Shown here piece after piece: positions 1-10,600 of a stretch of 64,000 nucleotides of DNA (the first letter of the stretch is position 1; each line of letters opens with the position of its first letter). The translations under genes and the position numbers were made by a program. The DNA comes from Pseudomonas cremoricolorata (GTDB taxonomy: Bacteria > Pseudomonadota > Gammaproteobacteria > Pseudomonadales > Pseudomonadaceae): positions 558,001-622,000 of the forward strand of contig NZ_CP009455.1 in NCBI RefSeq assembly GCF_000759535.1, written 5' to 3'. The notes beneath the pieces were generated by a model that was not told where the DNA came from, did no database searches, and worked only from the letters and a program-made list of their open reading frames with translations.

Positions 1-160
1 AGGTAAGTAGGATATTGCACGCCCTGTGCCAGCTCTGAGCCATATAAAATTGTCATTTATATCAATGACTTAAGATATTACAGGATTTTCAGCTTCGTGC
101 ATTTTGCAAGCCGACCTCAAATCCTGCATGCAAGATGCAAGTCCACCAATAAAAATCCCA
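1..160. other. intergenic sequence, no gene seen
   Basis: AT-rich stretch beyond the pnp terminator. I see no open frame with a ribosome binding site and no RNA gene. Short related words (a GCATGCAAG-type motif) occur twice near 100-142 but do not build a recognisable element. Confidence 0.5.
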
Positions 161-197
161 GGCAAAAAGAAAGGGGCCAGCAAGGCCCCTTTTTTTT
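161..197 (-). terminator. rho-independent terminator after pnp
   Basis: An 8-bp stem (171-178 with 184-191, AAGGGGCC / GGCCCCTT) with a five-base loop. Read on the minus strand it is followed by a T-rich run, and a T run also follows on the plus strand, so it could work both ways. It sits about 15 bases after the pnp stop codon. Confidence 0.85.
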
Positions 198-212
198 ACT
201 GCACAATCACAC

Positions 213-2318
213 TCAGACGCCGGAAGCTTTCGCCGCCGCCACGTCCTTGATCGACAGCTTGATACGGCCGCGGTTGTCCACATCCAGTACCAGCACTTCG
301 ACTTCCTGACCTTCCTTCAGGATGTCGGTGACTTTCTCGACGCGCTCGTTGCTGAGCATCGAGATGTGCACCAGGCCATCCTTGCCAGGCAGGATGTTGA
401 CGAAGGCACCGAAGTCGACGATACGCTCTACCTTGCCGACGTAGATCTTGCCGATCTCGGCTTCGGCGGTGATGCTCAGCACGCGCTGACGCGCCGCTTC
501 AGCTGCATCCTTGGTCTCGCCGAAGATCTTGATCGAGCCATCGTCTTCGATGTCGATCGACGCTTTGGTCTCTTCGCAGATGGCGCGGATGGTTGCGCCG
601 CCTTTGCCGATGACGTCACGAATCTTGTCGGTGTCGATCTTCATCGCGATCATGGTCGGTGCGTTGGCCGACAGCTCGGTACGCGACGTGGCGATGATCT
701 GGTTCATCTGGCCGAGGATGTTCAGGCGCGCTTCCAGGGCCTGGCCCAGGGCGATTTCCATGATCTCTTCGGTGATGCCGTTGATCTTGATGTCCATCTG
801 CAGTGCGGTAACGCCTTTGGCGGTACCGGCAACCTTGAAGTCCATGTCGCCCAGGTGGTCTTCGTCACCGAGGATGTCGGTCAGAATGGCGAACTTCTCG
901 CCTTCCTTGACCAGACCCATGGCGATACCGGCAACCGGTGCCTTCATCGGTACACCGGCGTCCATCAGCGCGAGGGAAGCACCGCAGACCGACGCCATGG
1001 AGCTGGAACCGTTGGACTCGGTGATTTCCGAGACCACGCGGATGGTGTACGGGAACACGTCGGCAGCCGGCAGCATGGCCTGAACCGAACGGCGGGCCAG
1101 GCGGCCGTGACCGATTTCACGACGGCCAGCGCCGCCCATGCGACCACACTCGCCTACCGAGAACGGCGGGAAGTTGTAGTGCAGCATGAAGGGGTCTTTC
1201 TTCTCGCCTTCGAGAGTGTCGAGCAGCTGCGCGTCACGGGCAGTACCCAGGGTCGCGACGACCAGGGCCTGGGTTTCGCCACGGGTGAACAGTGCCGAAC
1301 CGTGGGTCTTCGGCAGAACGCCGACTTCGATGTTCAGCGGACGCACGGTCTTGGTGTCACGACCGTCGATACGCGGCTTGCCGTTGACGATGTTCTCGCG
1401 AACGGTGCGGTATTCGATTTCGCCGAAGATCTCTTTGACCTGGGCCGCGGTCGGCTGGCCTTCTTCGCCGGAGAACTTGGCGATCGCCTGGTCACGCAGC
1501 TCGCCCAGACGCGCGTAACGGTCGGCCTTGACGGTGACGGTATAGCCCTGGGAAACGGCTTCGCCGAACTCGGCGCGGATGGCGTCGAACAGCGCGGTGT
1601 TGGCAACGGCGGGTTTCCAGTCCCAGGTCGGCTTGGCGGCTTCGGCAGCCAGTTCCTTGACGGCCTTGATCACAGCCTGGAACTCGTCGTGGGCGAACAG
1701 CACGGCGCCCAGCATCTGATCTTCGGTCAGCTCTTCGGCTTCCGACTCGACCATCAGTACCGCGTCGGCGGTACCGGCTACGACCATGTCCAGGCTGGAA
1801 GCAGCCAGTTGCTCGTAGGTCGGGTTGAGCAGGTAGCCGGTGCTTTCATGGAAGGCAACACGGGCTGCGCCGATCGGGCCTTCGAATGGAATGCCGGAGA
1901 TGGCCAGGGCGGCCGAGGTACCGATCATCGCAGCGATGTCCGGATCGGTCTTCTTGCTGGTGGAGACCACGGTGCAGACGACCTGCACTTCGTTCATGAA
2001 GCCTTCCGGGAACAGCGGACGGATCGGACGGTCGATCAGGCGAGAGGTCAGCGTCTCTTTTTCCGAAGGACGGCCTTCGCGCTTGAAGAAGCCACCGGGG
2101 ATCTTGCCCGCGGCGTAGGTTTTTTCCTGGTAGTGCACCGACAGCGGGAAGAAGCCCTTGCTTGGGTCGGCATGCTTGGCACCGACCACGGTCACCAGCA
2201 CGGTGACATCGTTATCGACGGTGACCAGCACAGCGCCGCTTGCCTGACGGGCAATACGGCCGGTTTCTAGTGTGACGGTCGATTGACCGAACTGAAATGT
2301 CTTGATTACCGGGTTCAC
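213..2318 (-). CDS. pnp: polyribonucleotide nucleotidyltransferase (PNPase)
   Basis: Phosphorolytic 3'-to-5' exoribonuclease of 701 residues that degrades mRNA using phosphate, in the cytoplasm, usually with RNase E in the degradosome. The order is the family's: two RNase PH domains (about 1-225 and 310-540) around an all-helical linker, then a KH domain ([11 protein letters not shown]) and a C-terminal S1 domain ([20 protein letters not shown]). Length is full for the family. The start is GTG, with an AGGA sequence just upstream. It follows rpsO on the same strand, as in other gamma-proteobacteria, and the long hairpin between the two genes is a likely site for autoregulation. Confidence 0.97.
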   Translation of the reverse strand: MNPVIKTFQFGQSTVTLETGRIARQASGAVLVTVDNDVTVLVTVVGAKHADPSKGFFPLSVHYQEKTYAAGKIPGGFFKREGRPSEKETLTSRLIDRPIRPLFPEGFMNEVQVVCTVVSTSKKTDPDIAAMIGTSAALAISGIPFEGPIGAARVAFHESTGYLLNPTYEQLAASSLDMVVAGTADAVLMVESEAEELTEDQMLGAVLFAHDEFQAVIKAVKELAAEAAKPTWDWKPAVANTALFDAIRAEFGEAVSQGYTVTVKADRYARLGELRDQAIAKFSGEEGQPTAAQVKEIFGEIEYRTVRENIVNGKPRIDGRDTKTVRPLNIEVGVLPKTHGSALFTRGETQALVVATLGTARDAQLLDTLEGEKKDPFMLHYNFPPFSVGECGRMGGAGRREIGHGRLARRSVQAMLPAADVFPYTIRVVSEITESNGSSSMASVCGASLALMDAGVPMKAPVAGIAMGLVKEGEKFAILTDILGDEDHLGDMDFKVAGTAKGVTALQMDIKINGITEEIMEIALGQALEARLNILGQMNQIIATSRTELSANAPTMIAMKIDTDKIRDVIGKGGATIRAICEETKASIDIEDDGSIKIFGETKDAAEAARQRVLSITAEAEIGKIYVGKVERIVDFGAFVNILPGKDGLVHISMLSNERVEKVTDILKEGQEVEVLVLDVDNRGRIKLSIKDVAAAKASGV

Positions 2319-2420
2319 GGTTTCCTACCTTCTCAATGGCTCTGGGGGAACTGGTTTCTTGCGAATTCTTGGGCAGCATGGGGAATCGGCCCCATCGACC
2401 GTCCAGATACAACACGAGGC

Positions 2421-2471
2421 TGGGAGCCTGACTGCCCAGCGGTAGAACCGCCGGGCGTTGTCAGGCTGCCA
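2421..2471 (-). promoter_or_regulatory. long hairpin in the rpsO-pnp intergenic region (probable RNase III processing site)
   Basis: Nested inverted repeats: 2426-2432 pairs with 2460-2466, 2434-2437 with 2453-2456, and 2439-2442 with 2448-2451, with further outer pairs. There is no T run, so it is not a simple terminator. In E. coli the pnp leader has an RNase III-cut stem through which PNPase represses itself. Position and shape here suggest the same role, by inference. Confidence 0.6.
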
Positions 2472-2567
2472 ACCTCGAAGATACGCGTGGCGTGTCCGAC
2501 GGCACTGCTGACCAGCAGCCTTGCCGAAGCCTGCGACACGCCATGCACACCACTGACCTGGCCGCTA

Positions 2568-2837
2568 TTAGCGACGCAGGCCCAGGCGACCGATCAGGGC
2601 GCTGTAACGCGTGGTGTCTTTGCCCTTCAGGTAGTCCAGCAGCTTACGACGCTGGTTGACCATACGAATCAGACCACGACGGGAGTGGTGGTCCTTGTCG
2701 TTGGCCTTGAAGTGGCCTTGCAGCTTGTTGATGTTGGCGGTCAGCAGAGCAACCTGCACTTCCGGGCTACCGGTGTCACCGGCGGCTTGCTGATAGTCGG
2801 CAACGATCTGAGCTTTTTCTTCAACGCTGAGTGCCAT
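2568..2837 (-). CDS. rpsO: 30S ribosomal protein S15
   Basis: Small-subunit protein S15 of 89 residues, the normal length. It binds 16S rRNA in the central domain and forms a bridge to the 50S subunit. The sequence begins [12 protein letters not shown], and the conserved HDHHSRRGL-type core is present ([13 protein letters not shown], near residue 45). The start at 2837 has a GGAG box about 5 bases upstream. The open frame extends a further 12 codons upstream, but these lack family similarity. It lies between truB and pnp. Confidence 0.97.
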   Translation of the reverse strand: MALSVEEKAQIVADYQQAAGDTGSPEVQVALLTANINKLQGHFKANDKDHHSRRGLIRMVNQRRKLLDYLKGKDTTRYSALIGRLGLRR

Positions 2838-2985
2838 TTGGCTTCTCCTGATAAACGGAACACGCAAGCGCATTCCAATAGGCCGGGGACGAACCCCGCT
2901 GTAAGTAAGAAGGCGTGACCGCGCCTAATAACAGCCACCCTTTTATCCACAGGCTCGGACCAAAGCCTTTGCCTGTGGGGTTCGG

Positions 2986-3903
2986 TCATTCCGACCGAAT
3001 CAGTCGACGCGGCGCGATGCGCCCGTCTTCGCTCACTTCACCGATTCCGATGAAGCGGCCGTTGTCATCCTGGACCCGGACCATGCCGAACTGCGGGGCA
3101 TCCGGGGCCCTCACCGCCTGGCCATGCAGCCAGTAGAACGCACTGTTGGCCGACAGGCACACCAGCGGCCAATCGAGCAGACCGCTATCGACCGGCATGA
3201 GGAAGCGGTCGAGCGCCTCGTTGCCACCTTCGGCATGGGCCTGCTCCAGCGCTTCCAGGGTCACAGTCTGCGCCAGCTCGAAGGGCCCGGCGTGGGTCCG
3301 CCGCAGTTCCGCGACGTACGCACCACAGCCCAGCACTTCGCCGATGTCTTCCACCAGTGTGCGGATATAAGTGCCTTTACTGCAGCCAACCGACAGCCGC
3401 GCACGGGTGCCTTCGCTGTGCAGCAGCTCCAGGCGCGTAATAGTAACAGAACGCGCCTCGCGCTCCACTACCTCTCCTGCACGAGCGAGCTTGTAAAGTG
3501 GCTGGCCGTCACGCTTGAGGGCCGAATACATCGGCGGCACCTGGCTGATCGGGCCGCGAAACGCCGGCAGTGCCGCTTCGATATCGGCGCGACCAACGGT
3601 CACTTCCCGGGTTCGCAGCACTTCGCCTTCAGCGTCGGCGGTATTGGTGGTCTGACCCAGTTGCATGACCGTCTCGTAACCTTTGTCGGAATCGAGCAGG
3701 TACTGAGAGAACTTGGTCGCCTCGCCGAAGCACAGTGGCAGCACGCCGGTGGCCAACGGATCGAGACTGCCCGTGTGGCCGGCCTTTTCCGCATTGAGCA
3801 ACCAGCGTACTTTCTGCAAGGCAGCATTGGAGGTGAACCCTAATGGCTTGTCGAGCAAGATGATGCCGCTGACATTGCGGCGAATACGTTTGACCTGCGC
3901 CAC
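2986..3903 (-). CDS. truB: tRNA pseudouridine(55) synthase TruB
   Basis: Makes pseudouridine 55 in the T loop of tRNAs. The protein has 305 residues. The catalytic aspartate motif [15 protein letters not shown] is near residues 40-55, and the C-terminal PUA-like region ends near [20 protein letters not shown] chose a GTG start (reading [10 protein letters not shown]) because an AGGAG box lies about 8 bases upstream and it begins just after rbfA. The open frame continues another 21 codons upstream into rbfA, but those residues do not match the family. Confidence 0.95.
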   Translation of the reverse strand: MAQVKRIRRNVSGIILLDKPLGFTSNAALQKVRWLLNAEKAGHTGSLDPLATGVLPLCFGEATKFSQYLLDSDKGYETVMQLGQTTNTADAEGEVLRTREVTVGRADIEAALPAFRGPISQVPPMYSALKRDGQPLYKLARAGEVVEREARSVTITRLELLHSEGTRARLSVGCSKGTYIRTLVEDIGEVLGCGAYVAELRRTHAGPFELAQTVTLEALEQAHAEGGNEALDRFLMPVDSGLLDWPLVCLSANSAFYWLHGQAVRAPDAPQFGMVRVQDDNGRFIGIGEVSEDGRIAPRRLIRSE

Positions 3904-3907
3904 CGGC

Positions 3908-4306
3908 TTACTCCTTGGTGTCCGACTCATCGCCCTGCTGATGCAGGCGATCTTCAGCCACCGCACGTTCGATCAGCGCCGACAGGTGCACGCCCCGGCT
4001 GACGCTTTCGTCGTAGTGGAAATGCAGTTGCGGCACACTGCGCAATTGCATGGCACGGCCCAAGTGCAAGCGCAGGAAGCTTGCGGCATTGTTCAATGCC
4101 TTGAGGGTCTGCGGCACGGCATCGGCATCATCGCCGCCCATGACGGTGATGAATACCTTGGCATGGCCCAGGTCGCGACTGACGTCGACGGCAGTGATGG
4201 TCACTAGGCCGACACGCGGGTCCTTGACTTCGCGGCGAATCAGCTCGGCCAGCTCGCGCTGCATCTGATCGCCAATGCGTTGGGTACGGCTATATTCTTT
4301 TGCCAT
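3908..4306 (-). CDS. rbfA: 30S ribosome-binding factor A
   Basis: Cold-shock ribosome assembly factor that binds the immature 30S subunit and helps 16S rRNA 5'-end maturation. The protein has 132 residues, starting [14 protein letters not shown], with the single KH-like domain ([18 protein letters not shown], then VFITV). It sits between infB and truB, the usual order, and its stop is four bases from the truB start, which suggests translational coupling. The C-terminus is a short charged tail. Confidence 0.95.
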   Translation of the reverse strand: MAKEYSRTQRIGDQMQRELAELIRREVKDPRVGLVTITAVDVSRDLGHAKVFITVMGGDDADAVPQTLKALNNAASFLRLHLGRAMQLRSVPQLHFHYDESVSRGVHLSALIERAVAEDRLHQQGDESDTKE

Positions 4307-4420
4307 TCTTACTACCTGTTTCTCAAGCGGCAAACGCCCGGCGAGGCGTGTGCCTGACCGGGCGTTACCTTGTGAGGCGCAGCCATCACTGACGGGATGG
4401 GGCTGCGCCCGGCACGACCC

Positions 4421-6946
4421 TTACAGGGTACGTGCCACCTGGACTTTCTCGAAGACTTCGATCTTGTCGCCGACCTTGACGTCGTTGTAGCTCTTGACGC
4501 CAATACCGCACTCCATGCCATTACGCACTTCGGCAGCATCGTCCTTGAAGCGACGCAGCGACTCCAGCTCGCCTTCGAAGATCACCACGTCTTCGCGCAG
4601 AACGCGAATCGGACGGTTGCGGTACACGATACCTTCGATGACCATGCAGCCGGCGATGGCGCCGAACTTGGGCGAACGGAACACGTCACGCACTTCGGCA
4701 ACACCCAGAATGTTCTCGCGAACATCGCTGCCGAGCATGCCGGTCAGGGCCTTCTTGACGTCCTCGATGATGTCGTAGATCACGTTGTAGTAACGCATAT
4801 CCAGACCTTCCTGCTCGACGATCTTGCGCGCACCGGCATCGGCACGCACGTTGAAGCCGAACAGCACCGCGTTCGAGGCCAGGGCTAGGTTGGCATCGCT
4901 CTCGGTGATACCACCGACACCGCCACCGATCACACGCACCTGAACTTCGTCGTTGCCCAGGCCGCCGAGCGAACCCTGCAGCGCTTCGAGCGAACCACGA
5001 ACATCGGTCTTGAGGACGATGTTGAGGGTTTTCTTCTCTTCCTGACCCATGGTCTCGAAGATGTTTTCCAGCTTGCCGGCGTGAGCACGGGCCAGCTTGA
5101 CCTCGCGGTACTTGCCTTGACGGAACATCGCCACTTCACGGGCTTTCTTCTCGTCAGCCACCACCGACAGCTCGTCACCGGCTTCCGGGGTGCCATCCAG
5201 ACCGAGAATCTCGACCGGGATCGACGGACCAGCTTCCTTCACAGGCTTGCCGTTCTCGTCGAGCATGGCACGCACGCGGCCATAGTTGGAGCCGCACAGG
5301 ACCATGTCACCCTGACGCAGGGTACCGTCCTGAACCAGGATGGTGGCAACCGGGCCACGTCCCTTGTCAAGACGCGATTCGACCACGACACCACGACCAG
5401 GAGCGGTCGGCGTGGCGGTCAGTTCGAGAATCTCGGCCTGCAGCAACACGGCTTCGAGCAGCTCGTCGACACCGGTACCCATCTTCGCCGAAACCTTGAC
5501 GAATGGTGTGTCACCACCCCAGTCCTCGGAGGTCACGCCTTCGACGGCCAGTTCGTTGCGAATGCGATCGAGGTCAGCACCTGGCTTGTCGATCTTGTTC
5601 ACTGCAACCACCAGCGGAACGCCGGCAGCCTTGGCGTGTTGCACGGCTTCGCGGGTCTGCGGCATGACGCCGTCGTCCGCAGCCACCACCAGGATGACGA
5701 TGTCGGTGGCCTTGGCACCACGGGCACGCATCTGAGTGAACGCGGCGTGACCCGGGGTATCGAGGAAAGTGACCATGCCGCGGTCGGTTTCCACGTGGTA
5801 TGCACCGATGTGCTGGGTGATGCCACCGGCCTCGCCAGCGGCGACCTTGGCACGACGGATATAGTCGAGCAGCGAGGTCTTGCCGTGGTCGACGTGCCCC
5901 ATGACGGTGACGACCGGCGCACGGGACTCGACCACGCCTTCGAACTTCAGCGATTCGGCCAGCGAGTCTTCCAGGGCGGAATCGCTGATCAGCGTGACCT
6001 TGTGGCCCAGCTCCTCGGCGATCAGCTGGGCAGTTTCCTGATCCAGCACCTGGTTGATGGTCACCGGGGTGCCCATCTTGAACATGAACTTGACGACTTC
6101 AGCGGCCTTGACCGACATCTGCTGCGCCAGCTCGGAGACGGTGATGGTCTCGCCGATGGTGACATCGCGCACCAGCGGGCCAGTCGGGCTCTGGAAGCCG
6201 TGCTGGTTACGCTTCTTCAGCTTGCCTTTGCCACCACGACCACGGCGAGCACCATCGCTCTCTTCGTCGGTGGTACGCGGCGCGGCGCGCGGCGTCGGCG
6301 CTTTTTCCTTTTCCTTCACCTTGACCTTGATCGACACGCGTGGCGCTTCGCCACGGCGCTCGCCGCCACGGCGATCGTCTTCACGGGTGCGGGTCTCGTT
6401 GCGGCGAGTCTCGTCTTTCTTGCGCTCGGCAGCACGGGCTGCAGCGTCATCGGCCATCGGCGCGTCGGCCACGGCCGGAGCGGCCGCCGGTCCCGGAGCT
6501 GCGGCAGCCGGGGCAGCGGCAGCGGGTGCCGGCGCCTCGCGACGGGCCTGCTCTTCAGCACGCTGACGGGCGTCGGCCTCGCTCTTGGCACGCTCGGCGT
6601 TTTCCGCCGCACGACGCTCTTCGAGCTCACGTTTCTGCTCAGCCTGGATTTCTTCCGCGCTGCGCTGAACGAAGACTTTCTTCTTGCGTACTTCTACGCT
6701 GATGCTCTTGCTACCGGCGACACGCAGGGTGCTGGTGGTCTTGCGCTGCAAGGTAATCTTGCGCGGCTCTTCCGCCTTGCTTTTATGGCTGCTTTTCAGA
6801 TGGGTCAGCAGTACCTGCTTCTCGTTGTCGGTCACTACTTGACCGGCGTCGGTGTGTGGCAGACCTGCCTCACGCATCTGCTGCAGCAGGCGCTCTACCG
6901 GTGCCTCGACCTCTTGGGCCAGTTCTTTCACCGTGACTTGCGTCAT
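4421..6946 (-). CDS. infB: translation initiation factor IF-2
   Basis: GTPase that brings initiator tRNA to the 30S subunit and promotes subunit joining. The protein has 841 residues. The N-terminal IF2 domain ([13 protein letters not shown]) is followed by a long Ala/Glu/Arg-rich linker (about 95-245), a second IF2 N domain, and the G domain with the P-loop [15 protein letters not shown] (near 350), DTPGHAAF and [10 protein letters not shown]-terminal beta-barrel domains that bind fMet-tRNA follow. It lies directly after nusA and before rbfA, in the conserved nusA-infB operon. Confidence 0.97.
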   Translation of the reverse strand: MTQVTVKELAQEVEAPVERLLQQMREAGLPHTDAGQVVTDNEKQVLLTHLKSSHKSKAEEPRKITLQRKTTSTLRVAGSKSISVEVRKKKVFVQRSAEEIQAEQKRELEERRAAENAERAKSEADARQRAEEQARREAPAPAAAAPAAAAPGPAAAPAVADAPMADDAAARAAERKKDETRRNETRTREDDRRGGERRGEAPRVSIKVKVKEKEKAPTPRAAPRTTDEESDGARRGRGGKGKLKKRNQHGFQSPTGPLVRDVTIGETITVSELAQQMSVKAAEVVKFMFKMGTPVTINQVLDQETAQLIAEELGHKVTLISDSALEDSLAESLKFEGVVESRAPVVTVMGHVDHGKTSLLDYIRRAKVAAGEAGGITQHIGAYHVETDRGMVTFLDTPGHAAFTQMRARGAKATDIVILVVAADDGVMPQTREAVQHAKAAGVPLVVAVNKIDKPGADLDRIRNELAVEGVTSEDWGGDTPFVKVSAKMGTGVDELLEAVLLQAEILELTATPTAPGRGVVVESRLDKGRGPVATILVQDGTLRQGDMVLCGSNYGRVRAMLDENGKPVKEAGPSIPVEILGLDGTPEAGDELSVVADEKKAREVAMFRQGKYREVKLARAHAGKLENIFETMGQEEKKTLNIVLKTDVRGSLEALQGSLGGLGNDEVQVRVIGGGVGGITESDANLALASNAVLFGFNVRADAGARKIVEQEGLDMRYYNVIYDIIEDVKKALTGMLGSDVRENILGVAEVRDVFRSPKFGAIAGCMVIEGIVYRNRPIRVLREDVVIFEGELESLRRFKDDAAEVRNGMECGIGVKSYNDVKVGDKIEVFEKVQVARTL

Positions 6947-6973
6947 GCACTTCTCTCCTCAGGCCACGCCTAA

Positions 6974-8455
6974 TTACTCGAACCAGTGGGCTCGCGCGGC
7001 CATGATCAACTTGCCGGCACGCTCTTGGTCGATGCCGTCGATGTCGAGCAGGTCGTCAATCGACTGCTCGGCCAGGTCTTCGCGGTTAACCACGCCGCGC
7101 ACCGCCAGTTCCGCTGCCAGGTCCGGATCCATACCCTCGAGGGAGAGCAGGTCTTCGGCCGGATGGGCGTCTGCCAGTTTTTCTTCGGTAGCGATGGCTT
7201 TGGTCAACAACCGGTCCTTGGCACGAGCGCGAAGCTCGTTGACGATTTCTTCGTCGAAGCCATCGATGTTGAGCATTTCTTCCAACGGTACGTAGGCAAT
7301 TTCTTCAAGGCTGGTGAAACCTTCGTCGACCAGCACTTGTGCCAGCTCCTCGTCGACTTCCAGTTCTTCAACGAAATTACGCAGGATGTCGCCAGTTTCT
7401 GCTTGCTGCTTGGCCTGGATATCCTTCTCGGTCATCACGTTCAGGGTCCAGCCGGTCAACTGACTGGCCAGACGAACGTTCTGCCCGCCACGACCGATGG
7501 CCTGGGCGAGGTTGTCTTCGGCGACGGCGATGTCCATGGCATGGGCATCTTCATCAACGATGATCGCCGCGACCTCAGCCGGCGACATGGCGTTGATGAC
7601 GAACTGTGCCGGGTTATCGTCCCAGAGGACGATATCGACACGCTCACCACCCAGCTCGCCGGACACGGCTTGTACACGCGAACCGCGCATGCCGATACAG
7701 GCACCTTGCGGATCGATGCGCTTGTCCTTGGAGCGGACGGCGATCTTGGCACGCGAACCCGGATCACGGGAGGCGGCCATGACTTCGATGAGACCTTCAG
7801 CGATTTCCGGCACTTCGATGCGGAACAGCTCGATCAGCATCTGCGGCGCGGTGCGCGACAGGATCAGTTGCGGGCCGCGGTTTTCGCTGCGGATTTCCTT
7901 GAGCAGCGCACGCAGACGCACGCCGACCCGGAAAGTCTCACGGGGAATGATGTCTTCACGCGCCAGCAACGCCTCGGCATTGTTGCCAAGGTCGACGATG
8001 ACGTTGTCGCGAGTGACCTTCTTGACGGTACCGGAGATGATCTCGTTGACCCGCTCGCGGTAAGCGTCGACCACCTGGGCGCGCTCGGCCTCACGAACCT
8101 TCTGCACGATCACCTGCTTGGCGGTCTGTGCAGCGATACGACCGAACTCGATCGACTCGATCTTTTCCTCGATCACATCGCCAACCTGGGCTTCAGGGTG
8201 GGTCAGGTGGATCTTGCTCGGCCAGGTCTCGATGGCCGGATCGTCCAGGGCATCTTCGTCCACGACGGTCCAGCGACGGAAAGTCTCGTAGCTACCGGTG
8301 TGGCGGTTGATTTCCACACGCAGATCGACTTCGTCTTCAAAACGTTTCTTGGTTGCCGTGGCCAAAGCCACTTCCAGCGCCTCGAAAATGACGCCAGGGG
8401 GTACACCTTTTTCGTTGGATACCGATTCAACAACCAGCAATACTTCTTTGCTCAT
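6974..8455 (-). CDS. nusA: transcription termination/antitermination factor NusA
   Basis: RNA polymerase-associated factor that modulates pausing, termination and antitermination. The protein has 493 residues, beginning [17 protein letters not shown]. It has an N-terminal polymerase-binding domain, an S1 domain ([16 protein letters not shown], near 140), two KH domains and two C-terminal acidic repeats (about 365-415 and 440-490), as in E. coli NusA. The start was set at this ATG because the seven extra upstream codons are not conserved. Order rimP-nusA-infB is the standard operon. Confidence 0.97.
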   Translation of the reverse strand: MSKEVLLVVESVSNEKGVPPGVIFEALEVALATATKKRFEDEVDLRVEINRHTGSYETFRRWTVVDEDALDDPAIETWPSKIHLTHPEAQVGDVIEEKIESIEFGRIAAQTAKQVIVQKVREAERAQVVDAYRERVNEIISGTVKKVTRDNVIVDLGNNAEALLAREDIIPRETFRVGVRLRALLKEIRSENRGPQLILSRTAPQMLIELFRIEVPEIAEGLIEVMAASRDPGSRAKIAVRSKDKRIDPQGACIGMRGSRVQAVSGELGGERVDIVLWDDNPAQFVINAMSPAEVAAIIVDEDAHAMDIAVAEDNLAQAIGRGGQNVRLASQLTGWTLNVMTEKDIQAKQQAETGDILRNFVEELEVDEELAQVLVDEGFTSLEEIAYVPLEEMLNIDGFDEEIVNELRARAKDRLLTKAIATEEKLADAHPAEDLLSLEGMDPDLAAELAVRGVVNREDLAEQSIDDLLDIDGIDQERAGKLIMAARAHWFE

Positions 8456-8514
8456 CGTACGCCTCGCCTTGCGCAAGCCATTGGACCCGGATAATCCGGC
8501 GGGCCCGGCACGTC

Positions 8515-8973
8515 TCAGTCAAAACTGGGAATAATATTGGCCTTGTCGATCGAATCGATCGGCAACAGGAACTCGTTGTCATCCACCTGGACGACCACAT
8601 CCTGATCCTCCACACCACGAAGGAGGCCTTGGAAGTTGCGTCGACCCTCGAAAGGGATACGCAGCTTGATCTTCACTTGTTCGCCGGCATGCGAGGCAAA
8701 CTGTTCCAAGGTGAACAGTGGGCGATCCATGCCAGGAGAAGACACCTCGAGGGTGTATTCGCTGCTGATAGGATCTTCCACATCGAGGATGGCGCTGGCC
8801 TGGCGACTGACCGCTTCACAGTCGTCCACCAGAATGCCGCCGTCCTTGTCGATGTAGATGCGCAGTACCGAATGCTTACCCTGGGAAACGTATTCGATCC
8901 CCCAGCACTGATAGCCCAGACCCTCGACAACCGGGGCCAACAAGGCCTGCAACTGTTCTAGCTTGCTCGACAC
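8515..8973 (-). CDS. rimP: ribosome maturation factor RimP
   Basis: Factor needed for 30S subunit maturation. The core sequence contains [23 protein letters not shown] and [12 protein letters not shown], typical of the family, and ends [14 protein letters not shown] chose a GTG start at 8973, giving 152 residues, because a GAGGGGG box lies about six bases upstream and the length matches P. aeruginosa RimP. An ATG at 8991 would add six residues (MHEGVQ). It is the first protein gene of the rimP-nusA-infB operon, with tRNA-fMet just upstream, as with metY in E. coli. Confidence 0.94.
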   Translation of the reverse strand: MSSKLEQLQALLAPVVEGLGYQCWGIEYVSQGKHSVLRIYIDKDGGILVDDCEAVSRQASAILDVEDPISSEYTLEVSSPGMDRPLFTLEQFASHAGEQVKIKLRIPFEGRRNFQGLLRGVEDQDVVVQVDDNEFLLPIDSIDKANIIPSFD

Positions 8974-9000
8974 CTGAACCCCCTCGTGCATGCTGTGCAA

Positions 9001-9024
9001 ATAAAAAATGGGCGAAACGCCCAT
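9001..9024 (-). terminator. terminator-like hairpin just upstream of rimP
   Basis: Stem ATGGGCG / CGCCCAT (9008-9014 with 9018-9024) with a three-base loop, followed on the minus strand by TTTTTAT. It lies between tRNA-fMet and the rimP start, downstream of a second terminator, so it may act as a partial terminator or attenuator in the leader. Confidence 0.7.
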
Positions 9025-9067
9025 CCCTGAAAGCGCCGTTGGACAACGACGCCGAAACTGTTCGGTT

Positions 9068-9093
9068 AGCAAAAAGCCCCTGAAAAGGGGCTT
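9068..9093 (-). terminator. rho-independent terminator after tRNA-fMet
   Basis: Stem AAGCCCC / GGGGCTT (9074-9080 with 9087-9093) followed by a T run on the minus strand, about ten bases after the tRNA 3' end. Confidence 0.8.
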
Positions 9094-9102
9094 GACCAAA
9101 GC

Positions 9103-9179
<77 letters not shown>

Positions 9180-9240
9180 ACAAAGCTGGGGCGAAAGTAT
9201 AAGACCGAACCCCCTACAGGGTCAATCCGACCTCCACCTG

Positions 9241-9264
9241 CAAGAAAGCCCGCTAAAGCGGGCT
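9241..9264 (-). terminator. terminator after tRNA-Leu
   Basis: Stem AGCCCGC / GCGGGCT (9247-9253 with 9258-9264), loop of four bases, followed by TTTCTTG on the minus strand. It separates tRNA-Leu from tRNA-fMet. Confidence 0.65.
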
Positions 9265-9277
9265 CTCAAGCTTCAAT

Positions 9278-9363
9278 TGGTACCGAGAAGGGGACTCGAA
9301 CCCCTACACCCTATGGGCACAACCACCTCAAGGTTGCGTGTCTACCAATTCCACCACCTCGGC
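9278..9363 (-). tRNA. tRNA-Leu (GAG)
   Basis: An 86-base class II tRNA on the minus strand, starting GCCGAGGTGGTGGAATTGG and ending with CCA. The anticodon is GAG within CTTGAGG. It has the long variable arm expected of tRNA-Leu (TGCCCATAGGGTGTA) and the GGTTCGAGTCC T arm. It follows secG on the same strand, an arrangement conserved in Pseudomonas. Confidence 0.94.
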
Positions 9364-9384
9364 AATACAACTCAATGAAACCCT

Positions 9385-9777
9385 TTACTTCTGCTCTTCA
9401 ACCGGAGGAGGTACATCACCTTGCTGGGTGGTTTCGCTCTTCTGCTCTTGGAGCACGGGTACATCATCATTTACTTCAGACTTCTGCTCTTTAACTTCAA
9501 GAACTGCTGGATCTGGCAAACCTGCTTGGGAAAGCTGATGAGCCTGTTCCTTTGCGAAGTATCCTAACCCAAGTGCAGTCAGAAAGAAAGTGGCAGCGAG
9601 TATAGCAGTAAATTTACTTAGGAAGGTAGCAGAACCTTGACTTCCGAACACAGTATTTGAAGCCCCTGCGCCGAAAGATGCACCTGCTTCCGCACCTTTA
9701 CCCTGTTGCATCAAAACCAGCGCTACCAGCGCCAGTGCCGCCAACAGATGAAAAACAACTACGACTGTTTCCAGCAT
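9385..9777 (-). CDS. secG: preprotein translocase subunit SecG
   Basis: Small membrane subunit of the SecYEG channel. The protein has 130 residues. It has two transmembrane segments (about 4-22 and 50-70) flanking the conserved [19 protein letters not shown] loop. The C-terminal tail is longer than in E. coli, acidic and Gln-rich, with repeated EQKSE words, and is probably disordered. Start at [12 protein letters not shown]. The preceding tpiA gene ends two bases upstream of this start, which suggests co-translation. Confidence 0.95.
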   Translation of the reverse strand: MLETVVVVFHLLAALALVALVLMQQGKGAEAGASFGAGASNTVFGSQGSATFLSKFTAILAATFFLTALGLGYFAKEQAHQLSQAGLPDPAVLEVKEQKSEVNDDVPVLQEQKSETTQQGDVPPPVEEQK

Positions 9778-9778
9778 T

Positions 9779-10534
9779 TCAGTTTCCTGCGGCGCGACAA
9801 ATTGCACCGAATTCGTCTGCGTTCAAGGACGCTCCACCAATGAGCCCCCCATCGATATCCGGCATGCCGAACAGTTCAGCGGCGTTGGCCGCCTTAACGC
9901 TGCCGCCGTAGAGCAACCGCACACCGGCAGCCACTTCAGCATCCTTCGCTGCCAGCTGCGCGCGGATGGCGGCGTGCACATCCTGCGCTTGCTGTGGCGT
10001 GGCCGTAAGGCCAGTACCGATGGCCCATACAGGCTCATAGGCAATTACCGCATCGGCAAACACTGCAGCACCGAACTCATCGACGATACTGTCAAGCTGA
10101 CGCCCTACCACTTCCAGCGTCTTGCCTGCCTCGCGCTCTTCAAGGGTTTCCCCTATACACAACACGGGCATTAAACCACTTGCCTGAGCCGCTGCAAACT
10201 TGCGCCGTAGAACTTCCTCGGTTTCGCCCAGAATCTGACGGCGCTCGGAATGCCCAATCAACACCAACTTGCAACCTACTTCAGCCAACTGCTCGGGAGC
10301 AACTTCCCCGGTCAGCGCGCCCTGCTCGGACTGTATTGCAGAATTCTGTGCACCTACGCTGATTCCACCTTGCTCAAGCGCTTCAACTGCACGCTCGATG
10401 AATAGCGTTGGCGGAAAAACAGCAACTTCTACACCACGTGGCAAGGGCATGTTTCGCAGCCCTTCGAGCAGCTCTGCGACACCGGCGCGGTTACCGTGCA
10501 TTTTCCAGTTACCAGCTACCATGGGGTGACGCAT
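9779..10534 (-). CDS. tpiA: triosephosphate isomerase
   Basis: Interconverts dihydroxyacetone phosphate and glyceraldehyde 3-phosphate. The protein has 251 residues, a full TIM barrel. Visible catalytic features are the N-terminal AGNWKMHG lysine, the LIGHSERR histidine, the AYEPVWAIG glutamate with the flexible loop after it, and the YGGSVKAAN phosphate-binding segment. It sits between glmM and secG, as in other pseudomonads. Confidence 0.97.
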   Translation of the reverse strand: MRHPMVAGNWKMHGNRAGVAELLEGLRNMPLPRGVEVAVFPPTLFIERAVEALEQGGISVGAQNSAIQSEQGALTGEVAPEQLAEVGCKLVLIGHSERRQILGETEEVLRRKFAAAQASGLMPVLCIGETLEEREAGKTLEVVGRQLDSIVDEFGAAVFADAVIAYEPVWAIGTGLTATPQQAQDVHAAIRAQLAAKDAEVAAGVRLLYGGSVKAANAAELFGMPDIDGGLIGGASLNADEFGAICRAAGN

Positions 10535-10600
10535 GCTCTACCTCGTAGGTCGAAGTGGGCGCAGATCTTACCCAACCAGAAACGCGCTGGCAAGCAACTT

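Noticed and set aside
366-2270. Long open frame opposite pnp (634 codons)
   Set aside because: A shadow of high-GC coding bias; no ribosome binding site and no family motifs. pnp is certain on the other strand.
5081-6973. Long open frame opposite infB
   Set aside because: Low-complexity and motif-free, the mirror of the Ala/Arg-rich linker and G domain of IF-2.
6986-8494. Long open frame opposite nusA
   Set aside because: Same reason: a mirror of a certain gene.
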